From assembly GCA_947179485.1 (NCBI GenBank), contig OX359246.1:45549632-45613631 (forward strand): 64,000 bases of DNA, written 5' to 3'. The position numbers and the translations under genes were made by a program. Shown one piece after another: positions 49,151 to 59,936 of the stretch (position 1 is the first letter of the stretch; every line of letters begins with the position of its first letter). The stretch comes from Allacma fusca. Lineage: Eukaryota > Arthropoda > Collembola > Symphypleona > Sminthuridae. The notes beneath the pieces were generated by a model. The model had not been told where the DNA came from. It saw nothing but the letters and a program-made list of their open reading frames with translations, and did not search any database.

Positions 49151-52100
49151 ATGGGGTCAAACGAGCAGATGAGGTCCATTAATGGCAACCAGGATCAAGC
49201 TGGGGCTGTAAGTTAATTAAACTATATTGCCTATAGATTTAGTTAGTTTTGATGATATTTACGGAATTTATACCATTTTAATGCACGTTTGCGTATGATG
49301 CTTTTTTGATTTTGTTTTCAGAATACAATAACGATAATACACTTCAATGATGTGTATGATGTAGCAAGTCAAAATAGGGAGCCAGTGGGTGGTGCAAGTA
49401 GATTCTGCACTGCAGTCAAACAATATAGCTCGCTCGACCCCATTGTTATTTTCTCAGGAGATTGCTTTGCTCCCAGTCTTCGTAAGTTTTCAGCTCTAAA
49501 TTACATTATTGTGAAATTGCAAGTTTGTAATATTTTCTGTAAATGACAACTTTAATAACTAATATGTTTTATTAATGTTGTTACAATTATTTATTTTTTA
49601 AATTTAATTATTTGCAGTAAGTACGTTCACCAAGGGGGAACAAATGGTGCCTGTTCTTAACGCTGTAAAAACAACTTGTGCTGTGTACGGCAATCATGAT
49701 TTTGGTGAGACAGTTTACTGTATAGCATTAACCAATTTATTGGTCTAGTGTTACTTGTAGTTGTGAACTTGGATCATATTATTCATTAGATTTTGGTGTG
49801 GATGTTCTGGCTGACTTGGTGAAGAAGACCAGTTTTCCGTGGTTAATGTCAAACGTCGTCGATAATGAGACAGGTGCTCCTCTTGGTGACGGCCAAGTAA
49901 CATGGGTCCTGGAGAACCATGGGAAAAAGATAGGTCTGGTTAGTCGCAAGAAACATTTATTAATTAAACAAACTATTTGCATTTAGCATGTGTAATTAGC
50001 GTCAGACGACTTTTAATGCATTTACTTAACCGTTACTTGGATTTTTTTGTTTCCAGATGGGATTGGTTGAGTGGGAGTGGCTGGAAACACTTTCAACCAT
50101 CGATCCAGACGCAGTGACATTTCGAGACTTCGTAGACGTTGGAAACGAACTAGCTCAAAGGCTAAGAAATGAGGTATAACGCATAACATACTATTAAAAT
50201 GTTCTGGCCATGTGTGGGTTATAAGTTTGCTGTAAAATGTTTCCTCCAGCATACATCTGCACACTCATACTAAATATCATCCTCGTTTTTGTATAGTGCA
50301 CTTGATGCCACTATGCTATGGAATGTTAAAAGGACTATCATATTGTCTGTATTTCTCCATACAATTTATTTTCTGCAGGGCTGTGACCTTGTAGTGGCTT
50401 TAACTCACATGCGCTTCCCCAATGACGTTCGACTGGCAGAATTATCCGAAGGAATAGATCTAATTTTAGGTGGACACGACCATGTCTATGACGTGAAACA
50501 TGTAAGTAAATAGTAACTATTGCAGATGCTTGCCAAAACTAACGGCATTTTACATTCCTACTTGTTAGGTTCGTCTCTCAGTGTAGGAAAAAATCGAGGG
50601 GGGGGGGGTGTTTATTTATTATTAGGAATATTATTATGAATATATCATCTATGTGTCGATGTTGCCCATTATTGCTAATATTCTTATTAGTATTGTTTGA
50701 ACTAAGTAGATCTTTTCCGTATAATCTTTTATATCTACATATATGAGATATTGTGTTTCGCCTAATTAGATCAAAGGTATACCAATACTGAAGAGCGGGA
50801 CGGACTTCAGAGACTTTAGTGTAATTTCTGTAAGCTGGGAAGATGAAACTAAAGGTAAACCGAAATTTAACATTGATCGGATATCGGTCACATCCGACTA
50901 CGAAGAAGATCCAGGACTCCAGAAGGAGTTATCATGTTATTTTGGTAAGTTGTGCGTCTGTTTAATTCCCTAACTTGTCCCCGAAATCACTGATGTCAGC
51001 CAAATCCTTGCAATTTATCATTGATACTATTTTAACAGACATGATGGATACGAAATTGGACGACATATTGGGAGAGTTTCACGTTGACTTGGATGGGCGT
51101 TTCGCAGCCGTCAGAACAGGCGAAACAAACTTGGGGAACTTCATGTGTGATATTATGTTAGCGTGTTGTAATGCCGAGTGTGCTATCTTGAATTCTGGAA
51201 CGCTGCGATCGGATCGCATACATACCGCTGGCCTATTTTCTATTCGTGACTTACTCACAGTCCTTCCAATGATGGACTCACTTGTTGTGGTAAACGTTTC
51301 GGGTAAGCTGTTAATCACATTTTAATTCACTTGATATGGTTGACTCTGACCTTAACTCCACTCATACAGCCTCTGTTTGTCGTAAATTACTGCTTGCATA
51401 TATTCACTTGTTTGTTTTGGTCGACAGGTTCTATTTGTGCATTGTCATAACCAACTCTTACAATTAACGTTTTTATGATTTCATTTAGATTCAGCTTCGA
51501 ACTCGCTTGAAAATTGTTACTCATGTCAATTTTATACCTATAGGTAGCCAACTTGTGGATGCTTTGGAAAATGGTGTTTCACAATACCCAAAGTTGGAAG
51601 GGCGCTTCCCTCAAGTTGCAGGTTTGAGATTTGCATTTGATCCTTCCAAGTCTCCGGGTAACCGCGTGGACCCAAAATTTGTTCGTATTGGAGATGAGTA
51701 CATTCAGCCTCACCAATACTATCAACTTGCTACCAAGAAATACATAGCTACGGGGCATGATGGCTACACTGTGTTAGCTAATTGCGAAGTTTTGGTAATT
51801 TTCCTGTCATTATATTTGCAATTTATTGTTGTTGTAAATAAGTTGATTGTAACTTGTGACCAAAAGAGTATCTATGTTTTGAGTAACGGTTTATTGTCGT
51901 TGAGTGTTGACTTAATATTGGTAATTACTCATTGACTAATCACTCCTTTTAATATTTATATAATCTCCCCTATAGAAAGATGAAGAGACGTGTTTGGAAT
52001 TATCCATAGCCGTGCAGAACCACTTCAGCGCAATTAAAATGGTATCTGGAACAGGCCGTCGGAATTCTCGACACCACCAGTCTCTGATTACCATGTCTCG

Positions 52101-54672
52101 TCGTCACAGTTTACTTCGGTCTTTAAGCTCTTTGCAGATTCACGAATCATCTCCTACTCCCGTAATAGAAAGAGGCATGTCTTTATCTCCTCGTCCATCT
52201 CTGTCCAGGCAGGGAAATGTTATTGAAAATTTGGAGAAGACAACTTGTCAGTTGGCACCTGTTGTTGAAGGCCGAATTGTTGTTATTAAAAACAAGGATG
52301 TGAGTTTACTTGTATTTCCATTATTAAAACTCGTTGCCAGGTATCAAAATACTGAGAATTGTGAAGAGTTGAAAGTAAAAAAAATTTTTGATGCTGCTTA
52401 AAGAGTTTGCATGGAGATTTCAGCAGCTTTATTGTAGGTTTGACAGTGGTTTCGCAGAGTTATGTTGGGTTGACTTAAATAGATGTTCATTTTTGTTTAC
52501 TGTTTTAGATACTGCACGACCTTATTAACGAAAGAAAGGAATGGGAAGCAAACCGAGCCATTCAAGAAGAAGACGAAAATGGAAGTCCTAGCACACCTCC
52601 CGGTAAAAACGGTTCAATAGTTTCGGATATGTCTGCCGATCTTTCAACTTGAATTGACTAACACCAGTTTTTGTAGTGTTCATGACGATTCAATCAGTAA
52701 TTATTTAGAACTGGATTAACAAGTTTTAGATATAAGCATTTATTTTCTTGCTTTTCGACGGTGCAGGTAGATGTACAGTCAATTTAGTATTAATAAGATG
52801 AACAAAATTTAGAATAGTATTTGCATGTTAGGTATTAAGCTTGTAACGTCCAAATGATTTACGCACTTAACTACTTATATACGGTTTTGTATGAATATGA
52901 TTAAAGTTGATGTTACGTTATCTTCCTGTCCGAGTGTGGGTTTACATATGGTGAGTTTTTGTAATGGCTTTGATTATTCCAGTGGAAATACAGAGGAGTC
53001 AGGGAATAATTATGCAAATCATTTTTGTTATTTATGAGTGCTATGATTGTTAATAGTCATAAACTTTTTTTAAATGAATTGACATAAGGTACCCTTTTAA
53101 TACTCTGCTCTTTTCTGCTAGATTTTTAAAATTCGGCCTTGTATTACCAATTTATGATTTTAGTAGGTTTTAGATTTTTGATCCAAGTAGGAAATACTTT
53201 AGTGAATAAAAGGGAATGACCTATTTAAGTCTAGATAGCATCAGTCAATATAGAAGCAGAATAAAAGGACCGGTTCCAATCAAATATAACTTACTCATGT
53301 GATTATGAAATCAGTTATAATTATCTGATCGTATAAAATAACTGACTAGAATTTTGAGGCAAAACTATTTTGAAATCTAATTCCTGCATGTATACCTAGA
53401 TATACAGATTAGATACATATGTGTGCGCATGGATACAATGTTCCAAACTTGTAGTTCAAGGTTAAGGTTTATTTTGATTCTACATTGACTCGTTCGAGTA
53501 CTAATAATTATTAGACTAGTTTTCAATTTATAACAGCCCTTGCAATTAAATAATTTGATTTTTTTTATTAGCGACTCATTGGCAACTATATAACCACTAA
53601 TATAAAAATTGTACGTACACCTATCATTTAAGGAAAGAAGAGCAGGTGATAAGTATACTGTGATTGAAGAACTCATTCCCTATTATTTAACGATTAATGA
53701 CGCATCTACTATGTGTCAGCAATTAACCAATGATAAATGAATTTTTTATTGTTACGTAATATTTGTTGACGTGTTCTGTAGTTAGGAAAATAAAGCGCAC
53801 TCGCACTTGTTTGGTGATGCTGTGATAGTTTTTGTGTCACAATGTTTGTAACATGTTCTAGTTTTGTTTTTGTGATGTTCTGAGGTGGAAGAAATCGTTA
53901 TGGATTTTTGTGGTTCAACATTTGTTGCACTATTGTACTCGTACTCATGTACTGTCAAGTCACTTGAAAGTGAGCTTGTGTAGGTGTCTGAAAACATAAT
54001 AAAAAAATATTTAATACTTTAAAAAGCCTGCAGTTTTGTCTATTCTTATAATAATTACTAATCCAACCATATTTTTTATTCATTCAATTATGTAAGAACT
54101 TAATCTCAATATTTATCTCACCTAATCAATTCATTCTCATCCTTGTCACTTGCTCCATTTTAGCAGTCTTATGAAACTAGTCTCCAAATGCGGCTCATTT
54201 TTTAAAAATATTTTCTTTCAGCTCATGCTTTCATTGCTATTTCTATCACTTAACCCCAATTTCGTGGGGTACTTAAACAAATGTCTGATGCTTGTTAAAA
54301 CAAATACAATACAAAATACATAAATAACCTTTTGTATTTACATTTAATATACTTTGTTATTATCTTAATATTTGAGTTCCCTTTTACGGAGACCTTTCTA
54401 GCTGAATCAGTGTAATACCTACATTTTTACCGTGTATTTGAAAAAATAGCCTGATTGAACTCCACAAATTACACACAAAATCAGTCACTTCTTTTGCAAT
54501 TTAAAAACATTTTGTTTTTTTTTCAGCAATCTTATCCAGATTAAGGGCTCTACACTTTGAGGCCGTCACTTCCCAGGATTCCGGGATCTCCGACTCCATT
54601 TCAAGGGATTCGTCCCCGGCTTCAACCCCTACATTTACTGCCCATGAAATAATTGTAGACGTGGTTGATTGA
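49151..54672 (+). CDS. UshA/5'-nucleotidase-like metallophosphoesterase (CG11883 type), cytosolic
   Basis: Exons 49151-49207, 49322-49481, 49618-49704, 49790-49938, 50057-50173, 50379-50501, 50770-50944, 51039-51302, 51544-51794, 51976-52299, 52509-52602 and 54527-54672 give 648 residues. Metal-site motifs of the calcineurin-like fold are present: IIHFNDVYDV, SGDCFAPS, YGNHDFDFG, ALTHMRFPND and GGHDHVYD. A C-terminal nucleotidase domain follows, with GETNLGNFMCDIM, ILNSGTLRSD and LENGVSQYPKLEGRFPQVAG. There is no signal peptide or GPI tail, unlike ecto-5'-nucleotidase, and the wording (HFNDVY) resembles the insect CG11883 group. The true substrate is unknown; nucleotides or other phosphoesters are likely. 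A basic Ser-rich insert (RRNSRHH, RRHSLLRSLSS) near the C-terminus looks like a kinase target. If the last splice is not used, the frame reads on to a stop at 52650-52652, giving 616 residues. Confidence 0.88.
50598..50608. repeat. G homopolymer in intron
   Basis: Eleven G in a row within the intron 50502-50769 of the phosphoesterase gene. Confidence 0.9.
54527..54672 (+). CDS. Distal alternative last exon of the phosphoesterase gene
   Basis: A strong pyrimidine tract and TTTCAG precede 54527. The two leading bases complete the phase-1 codon left at donor CCCG|GTAAAA (52602/52603). The exon codes ILSRLRALHFEAV, QDSGISDSISRDSS and a stop at 54670-54672, with AATAAA at 54721-54726. The in-frame fit, signals and poly(A) hexamer support it. 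QDSGISDS resembles a DSG-type phosphodegron, by motif only. The 1.9-kb intron 52603-54526 holds the 3' UTR of the shorter form, with AATAAA near 53261 and 53788, and otherwise nothing I recognise. Confidence 0.65.
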
Positions 54673-55455
54673 CAAATGTGGCTAATTAAGACTAATGTCC
54701 TAATAACTATATTCCTGGTGAATAAAATAATTATAATTTTTTTTTTGAAAAAAAAAATTCTTTCTGGTTATTACAGTATTACTTAAACCGTCAGTCGGGA
54801 ACTTTATGTTATTGTAAAGGATATTGCTCATGTTCCATCCGCAGTCATAAGAAGGTTAATTAAATTATTGCTGACGTACTCCTTATTATTGGTCAGCGTT
54901 AGACATTTGGGCTTATTATTTTATTTCATTAATAATCATAAATCGAACCATTTAATTTCATACACAATAATATAGCTATTGCTATTTATTTATAATTACA
55001 TACATAAAGGGAATTAACTAAGTAATTATTCATTGGGTACGGAAACTGGGGCAAGTTGAGACTTGGTCATACACGCTCTACACAGAGTAAGTAAGTAAGT
55101 ACTTTCACAACTCCCAACTCTCAAAGTAGTCCTTGAGTGAGGGATTGTACGTTACATGTTGAAGCGTGACTTTTGAATCCACGTTTTGATTCCGTCGGAT
55201 ATACATTTGATTATGTGTGACTTACTTTTACTTATGTGTGAGCAAAAGGGGATAATTGTATGTAAAGTATTCCATGCTTGTGATTTTTCCTTGGTCGGTG
55301 TCGTTTTGTAGAGCGGTTTAAAGATAATTCCTAGGAAGTTAATTATTATTATTTGCATACATTAGCTCATATGCTGGATATAAAGATAGTGGGTGGACGT
55401 TGTATTTTAAATTAGCCATAAACTGGCAACCCTTCCACAACAAGTGATTCCATAA
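54673..55455. other. Intergenic
   Basis: 0.8 kb holding the poly(A) region of the phosphoesterase gene and the promoter/5' UTR of the H3-tail-mimic gene. A short GTAA run lies near 55089. Nothing else recognised. Confidence 0.65.
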
Positions 55456-57385
55456 ATGGGACGGACCAAGCAAACAGCCAGAAAGTCGACAGGTGGCTTT
55501 CCTCCATCAAAAATGTCCAAATTAGAGAATCCGGATTGTATTTCAGAAGAGCCTGGGGATGACGATGATGAGGTCATCTGTGTGAGTTCAGGAAGTTCAG
55601 AATTATCCGAGGATGAGCGGTCCAAAGGGGCTTGGCGAAATGGTCCAACGACAGGCCGTCCAAGAAAAAGAGTTCGTTCCCAAGTAAGTAATGTTTTTTT
55701 TATATTTATATTTAAGTACGCAGATTTTTTAATTTATTTTCGTAGATTAAAGTGTAATAGTCAATTTGAGTGGAGTACAATTTGTAGGTGGAATTTTTAC
55801 TGGATTGGGAATTTATTAGTGAATTATGTTTGTAGATCGGTGGAAATTTGAGATGATGACTATAGTTTTTAATCTGTAAATTTTAGGAGTCTGCCCCGAG
55901 AGGTCGACGACGAAATGTACAGGCCCGAAAATCCACCGGAGTCCCCCCTAAATGGCGATCAGAGCAAGTAGACAAATCGGACTCGGCTTTATCTGATGAG
56001 TCGGATACAGAGGTCAGGTGAAATTGAGATGTTTGACAGTGTTATGTAATTTATGGACGGAATGTAACTTAAGGTAAATAAGGTGAATATTTAATTAATT
56101 ATTGAATTGTTCCTTGCAGTCCAGTTCCCGAGTACCAAGTGAGCCTGGGAGGAGGTATCCTAAAGGGGGGAAGAAATGGAGTGCGATTGTGGCTCATAAT
56201 TCTAATTCTGAAAGTGGAAGTCAAAATTCGAAACCCTCACCTTCTTGTGAAAATCCTGGTGGTGATCGGAATGGGAAGGGAAATAGTGCTCACGCTGAAC
56301 CTGAACCTGAACCCTCTTCATCTGCTCAAGCTACACCTGATGTGGTAATTGGTATTTATTTTTTTAAATGAGTGGAGTTTGTGGGAGGTTGTAGCGATGA
56401 TTTATTGAGAAATTAACATTACATTATTTTCAAACTTCATGCAGTCAACAGACGAAGAGTCCCTATGTGATGGCTTGTCAGCCCGTGAATCGATTCTCAA
56501 ATTAGATGGATGGAATCTCCTGGATGCTACCGATTCTTCTCGTGAAACATTTTGCAAAGAATATTCATTCAAAGGTTTTAATGAGGTAATAGTTCAGAGT
56601 GTGCTGGAGGGGGTTATAAAAAGCTACTAGACTAGTGTTGGGTGGTTGGGTGCCAAGGGTTTTAAGGGTGTTGTTGTACAATAATGTGCAAGGTTCTCTT
56701 CCATATTAATATTTGACTGGGCCCATCAGGTTACCTGTGACCAGAACTATCCAAAATACATTGGGAGAAAATATAAAATACAAGATTCAGGAGCATTTTA
56801 ACCAAAATACAAACTACAAAATTCTTTTTTAACTCCTTGAAATCCAAAATACAAACTAAAAAATCTATTTTAAATGCCATTTAGATATATTTTTTAAATA
56901 CAATGTGTTTTTGTAAGCCAGGTTTTTCGCTTTAACATACATAATGATTGGTTCAGGTGACATAAATGAGGAAAGTTTGAATTTTATGGAAGATTAAGGA
57001 CGAAGACTGTCCTTGACTGCTAAAAAACAAAATACATTCAAGCCTTACACATCAGAAAATACAAACTACAATGCGTTTTAAATACCTGTATTTTGGACAG
57101 CTGTGCCTGTTCCCTTTGACTAGTTTTATATTTATGGTGCTTATGAAACAATAATATTTGTAAACGTAATTATACTTAATTCACTTACTTGTTTTACTAC
57201 AGGCATGGAATTTCATGAGTCAAGTGACAGTTAAATTACAAGTAATGAACCACCATCCCGACTGGCATCAAGTCAATAATAAGGTTAAAGTTTCCCTACC
57301 AAGCTCTGATGCTGACGGTCTTACCTCCAAGGACTCCATACTTGCTGAATTTATGGATAAAGTTGCTAAAGGAATTAATGTCTGA
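55456..57385 (+). CDS. Histone H3-tail mimic fused to a DCoH/PCBD (pterin-4a-carbinolamine dehydratase) domain
   Basis: Exons 55456-55683, 55887-56012, 56120-56344, 56445-56585 and 57203-57385, all joined in phase 0, give 300 residues. An in-frame TAA directly precedes the ATG, which fixes the start. Residues 2-14 (GRTKQTARKSTGG) equal histone H3 residues 1-13 except A1 to G; P16 and K18 of H3 are also kept. Residues 36-52 are acidic around VICVSS, like a SUMO-interaction motif. GRPRKRVRS is NLS-like. Exon 2 has a second ARKSTG (89-94) after a basic run. Exon 3 is disordered. Exons 4-5 are a PCBD/DCoH domain: DGWNLLDA, KEYSFKGFNEAWNFM, NHHPDW, NNKVKVSL, DADGLTSKD, LAEFMDKVA. Two catalytic His remain (257-258), but the third position is Ser275. 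DCoH proteins recycle tetrahydrobiopterin and bind transcription factors. A chromatin role is my inference. The alternative is two adjacent genes with exons 1-3 separate. A poly(A) signal lies at 57606-57611. Confidence 0.8.
56742..57105. mobile_element. hAT-like MITE in intron 4 of the H3-mimic gene
   Basis: Left end CAGAACTATCCAAAATACA and right end, read inward, CACAGCTGTCCAAAATACA, about 15 of 19 matching. The flanking 8-mers are CCTGTGAC (56734-56741) and CCTGTTCC (57106-57113), 6 of 8 alike and probably a worn target duplication. AAAATACAAACTA motifs repeat inside. Same family as the AT-rich element near 40.4 kb. No coding capacity. Confidence 0.6.
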
Positions 57386-57900
57386 ACCCTTCATTTTTAT
57401 TGCCCGAATTCCCTGGGACGACTCATAAATGGACCTATTTTGGAGACTGAAGACTTTATTCTGTTTTTAGCTCATTTTTTTATATCATTGTTCCTTTTAG
57501 TAATGTTTTGTTTATCGTTAATATTTTCTTGTTTTAGAAGAGACGAATGTTATCATTTGATGGTTCTTTCCTTATAATTATTACAGTTTATATTATTCCT
57601 ATGTGAATAAAAATGCAGTTTAGGAACCGATTCGATGTGAATAACAATCAGCACAAATTTATCTTTAAAGTACAGCAACCTTAGAAGTGTGTATTATAAG
57701 TAGTGGTTATATATATTCAAACGTTACAATATATATTTCATTGTATTAATGTTTTCGCGGCAACTGTTCAGATATGAAACAAAACTTATTGTATAGTTTC
57801 GCATTTTATTGGGAATGACCTTGAAATTGAAGTTCATCAAATAAATATTCTTTATTATTGTTGAATATAAATTATAAGTTTGTTGCAATTGAATTTGTAG

Positions 57901-57966
57901 TTTTTCAATTCAGTACAGGAACATTTAATTGATGGTTTTTGAAGATGCCTGTACTAAATTGAAAAA
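57901..57966. repeat. Long-stem hairpin in convergent intergenic region
   Basis: The arm TTTTTCAATTCAGTACAGG (57901-57919) is complementary to CCTGTACTAAATTGAAAAA (57948-57966) except at one position, with a 28-base loop. On the minus strand the odd position becomes a G-U pair, so a minus-strand RNA would be fully paired over 19 bp. It could be a small palindromic element, a pre-miRNA-like hairpin or a 3' UTR structure of the GTSF1-like transcript. I do not recognise a known miRNA. Confidence 0.7.
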
Positions 57967-58090
57967 TGGTATTAATTAAAAATTATTAGTCAACTGTCAA
58001 ATCGAATCATTACGTCGTCGTATTTACGATAGAACATCTGAAACCCCAAAATGTTTGGGTAATTAAGTATCACAATAAATAATGATTTGT

Positions 58091-58125
58091 TTTATGACGA
58101 AACATAAATTCTGTTTCGTCATAAA
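58091..58125. repeat. Perfect 14-bp inverted repeat
   Basis: TTTATGACGAAACA (58091-58104), a 7-base loop, then TGTTTCGTCATAAA (58112-58125). It lies between the stop codons of the two converging genes, about 170 bases past the end of the GTSF1-like CDS. Confidence 0.85.
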
Positions 58126-58295
58126 GCAAGAAAACAAAAAATACGAACTTAGAATTTTTATACCAACATAATTATATAAAGTAAATGTAAATGGTAAACC
58201 CCATTTAATAGATAAATACAACGAATTCTCTTGCTTAGAAATTAATAATCCGCTTATATAATTAGTCCATTATTATAGTTAGTTATTATAATTAA

Positions 58296-59936
58296 TTATT
58301 TCCACTCTTCGTTTGGCCGCTGCAACCTTGCAGAATGACCTCCCCGCTTGAAATTCCCATCCACCCAATTCTTAGTGTCAGTGTCATCCAATCTATTCGT
58401 CTCCAATTGCAAGTTCAACCTTCCGCTGCTGAATGGTGCATTAAGAAAAATTGCAGGGCCCTCTGTCGGAATTTCTGCCTGTGCCCTTCCGGTTTGGTTG
58501 GGTAATGGGTAGTTGACGCTTTTCTCATTCATCTTATTAGCCTCCAGTCTGCTGATACTGCTTTCGTAGTTATCCCAAAATGGTCCCGCAACCAAATGGT
58601 AGAATTTCAGACGTTGCTCTTCTCGGTGCTTGGTTTTTGCAGTTCTGTTCAAATTCTTGGGTTGGCTGCAATCATAAAAACAAACTTTTTTGCAACTAGT
58701 CTGTATTCTAAATTAACAAAGATTATGTAGATTTTTATGTCTGAAAAATATTTCCCTTTTGAAATGCTTACTAAAAAACTGGCTCATCTAAGACTTTCTT
58801 CATTGGATTGTAAGTAAGATGGCGCGGTGGCTCTGCTCCCCAATCTTCTGTAAACTGCGCTAGTTCCGGCGGACAAATGATCTTGTCCTTCGGAGCGTAC
58901 CTTTTGATGTCCTCCACTGAAAAGATCAAAAGCGACCATAAGCCATTTGTGCACGGAAAATTTGAGCACAATTTAAAGGGAAATAAAATATTATTTGACA
59001 CTGGATACAGTCAAAAAAACTAGTGCTAGAGTTGTAGTAGGCGAGTTAGTAGAAATATTTTGGAAACTAGTACAACGCCTGGTTAGTGCTTAAGAATTAA
59101 AGGAAAGTAAGTAGTTTTAGCCATTTTAGTTATATCATGGCTGTGGAAGGATTCAAAGTAGTAATTCTGTAAAACAACCCCTGGACATAATTTATGACTC
59201 TCCGAAGATCAGAAAAACTCACATTCTTCCTGAGTATTTTTGTAGCGACTTCCGCATTGGGCGGAATGGTATGATGCTTCAACCTCAGGGATGATATGGT
59301 GCTCATTCCAAGGACAGTTGATGTATCTCTCGGATAATCCCCGAGACTGGAGCTTGTTCTTATGGTTGGTCCTGCAACGATCCAGGTGGTTAGCCATCCT
59401 CGTTGGTCTGCAACAGAAATTAAACAGCTTTTAGTTACAAGTCTCCACATATGCCCACAATGATTCTTAGGATAGAATTAGAAATAAAATTCTGAAAATT
59501 TTACAAGCTCCCAGAAGCTTTCTATCAAAATTTGGTATATTATTCAAGGAAATGAATCCGATTGGGACAAATATTAAGGAAAAAGAATTCTGACATAAAA
59601 TTTTAATATCTGAATATATGTAAGAATTAGAATCTTATTTTTTTTTCGTATCAATCAAATATAATTTGATTTACTGCAAAATGTAATGCAACTAAGCCCA
59701 TACACCAGATGTTCAAAGCTAGGTTTCAATTAAACTTACAGAATCCGATGACTTTTCTCGTACGGGCACTGTACAAGGTGCTCTCCAGGTGCTAGACCAA
59801 AGTTAACAAAGTGTTCTGGAGAGACTGAATTCGGGATGCAAGGGTCGGCCTCGTACATAAATGTTGCAGAATCTTCCTCTGGAATTTCTGGAAGACTCTG
59901 CCTAAATGAATTTGTGAAAGGAACGTCACCAGCCAT
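58296..59936 (-). CDS. GTSF1: GTSF1/Asterix-like protein with two CHHC zinc fingers
   Basis: Minus-strand exons 59936-59740, 59407-59223, 58916-58772 and 58665-58296 give 298 residues. Two CHHC fingers with exact C-x5-H-x9-H-x3-C spacing are seen: C57-H63-H73-C77 (CPYEKSH and NHLDRC) and C97-H103-H113-C117 (CPWNEHH and YHSAQC). This pair is the mark of the U11-48K/GTSF1 family. In GTSF1 and Drosophila Asterix the fingers bind RNA, and the protein helps PIWI-piRNA complexes silence transposons. The start is ATGGCTGG with a good Kozak context (CAAAATGG) and an in-frame TAG upstream. Known GTSF1 proteins are about 165 residues; here a long C-terminal tail adds some 130. It contains IICPPELAQFTEDWGAEPP, which resembles the acidic/aromatic part that binds PIWI, then a polar end. 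Orthology is likely but the tail is unusual. Confidence 0.88.

Larger units (their letters stand above)
57386..58295. other. Convergent intergenic region
   Basis: 0.9 kb between the H3-mimic gene (+) and the GTSF1-like gene (-). It holds both 3' UTRs, the plus-strand AATAAA at 57606-57611 and the two hairpins listed separately. Nothing coding. Confidence 0.75.

Noticed and set aside
56139-56348. Alternative frame through exon 3 of the H3-mimic gene
   Set aside because: Using the donor AG|GTGAAA would enter this Leu/Ile-rich frame, which hits a stop. The phase-0 donor GAG|GTCAGG keeps the Ser/Pro-rich frame that leads into the DCoH exons.
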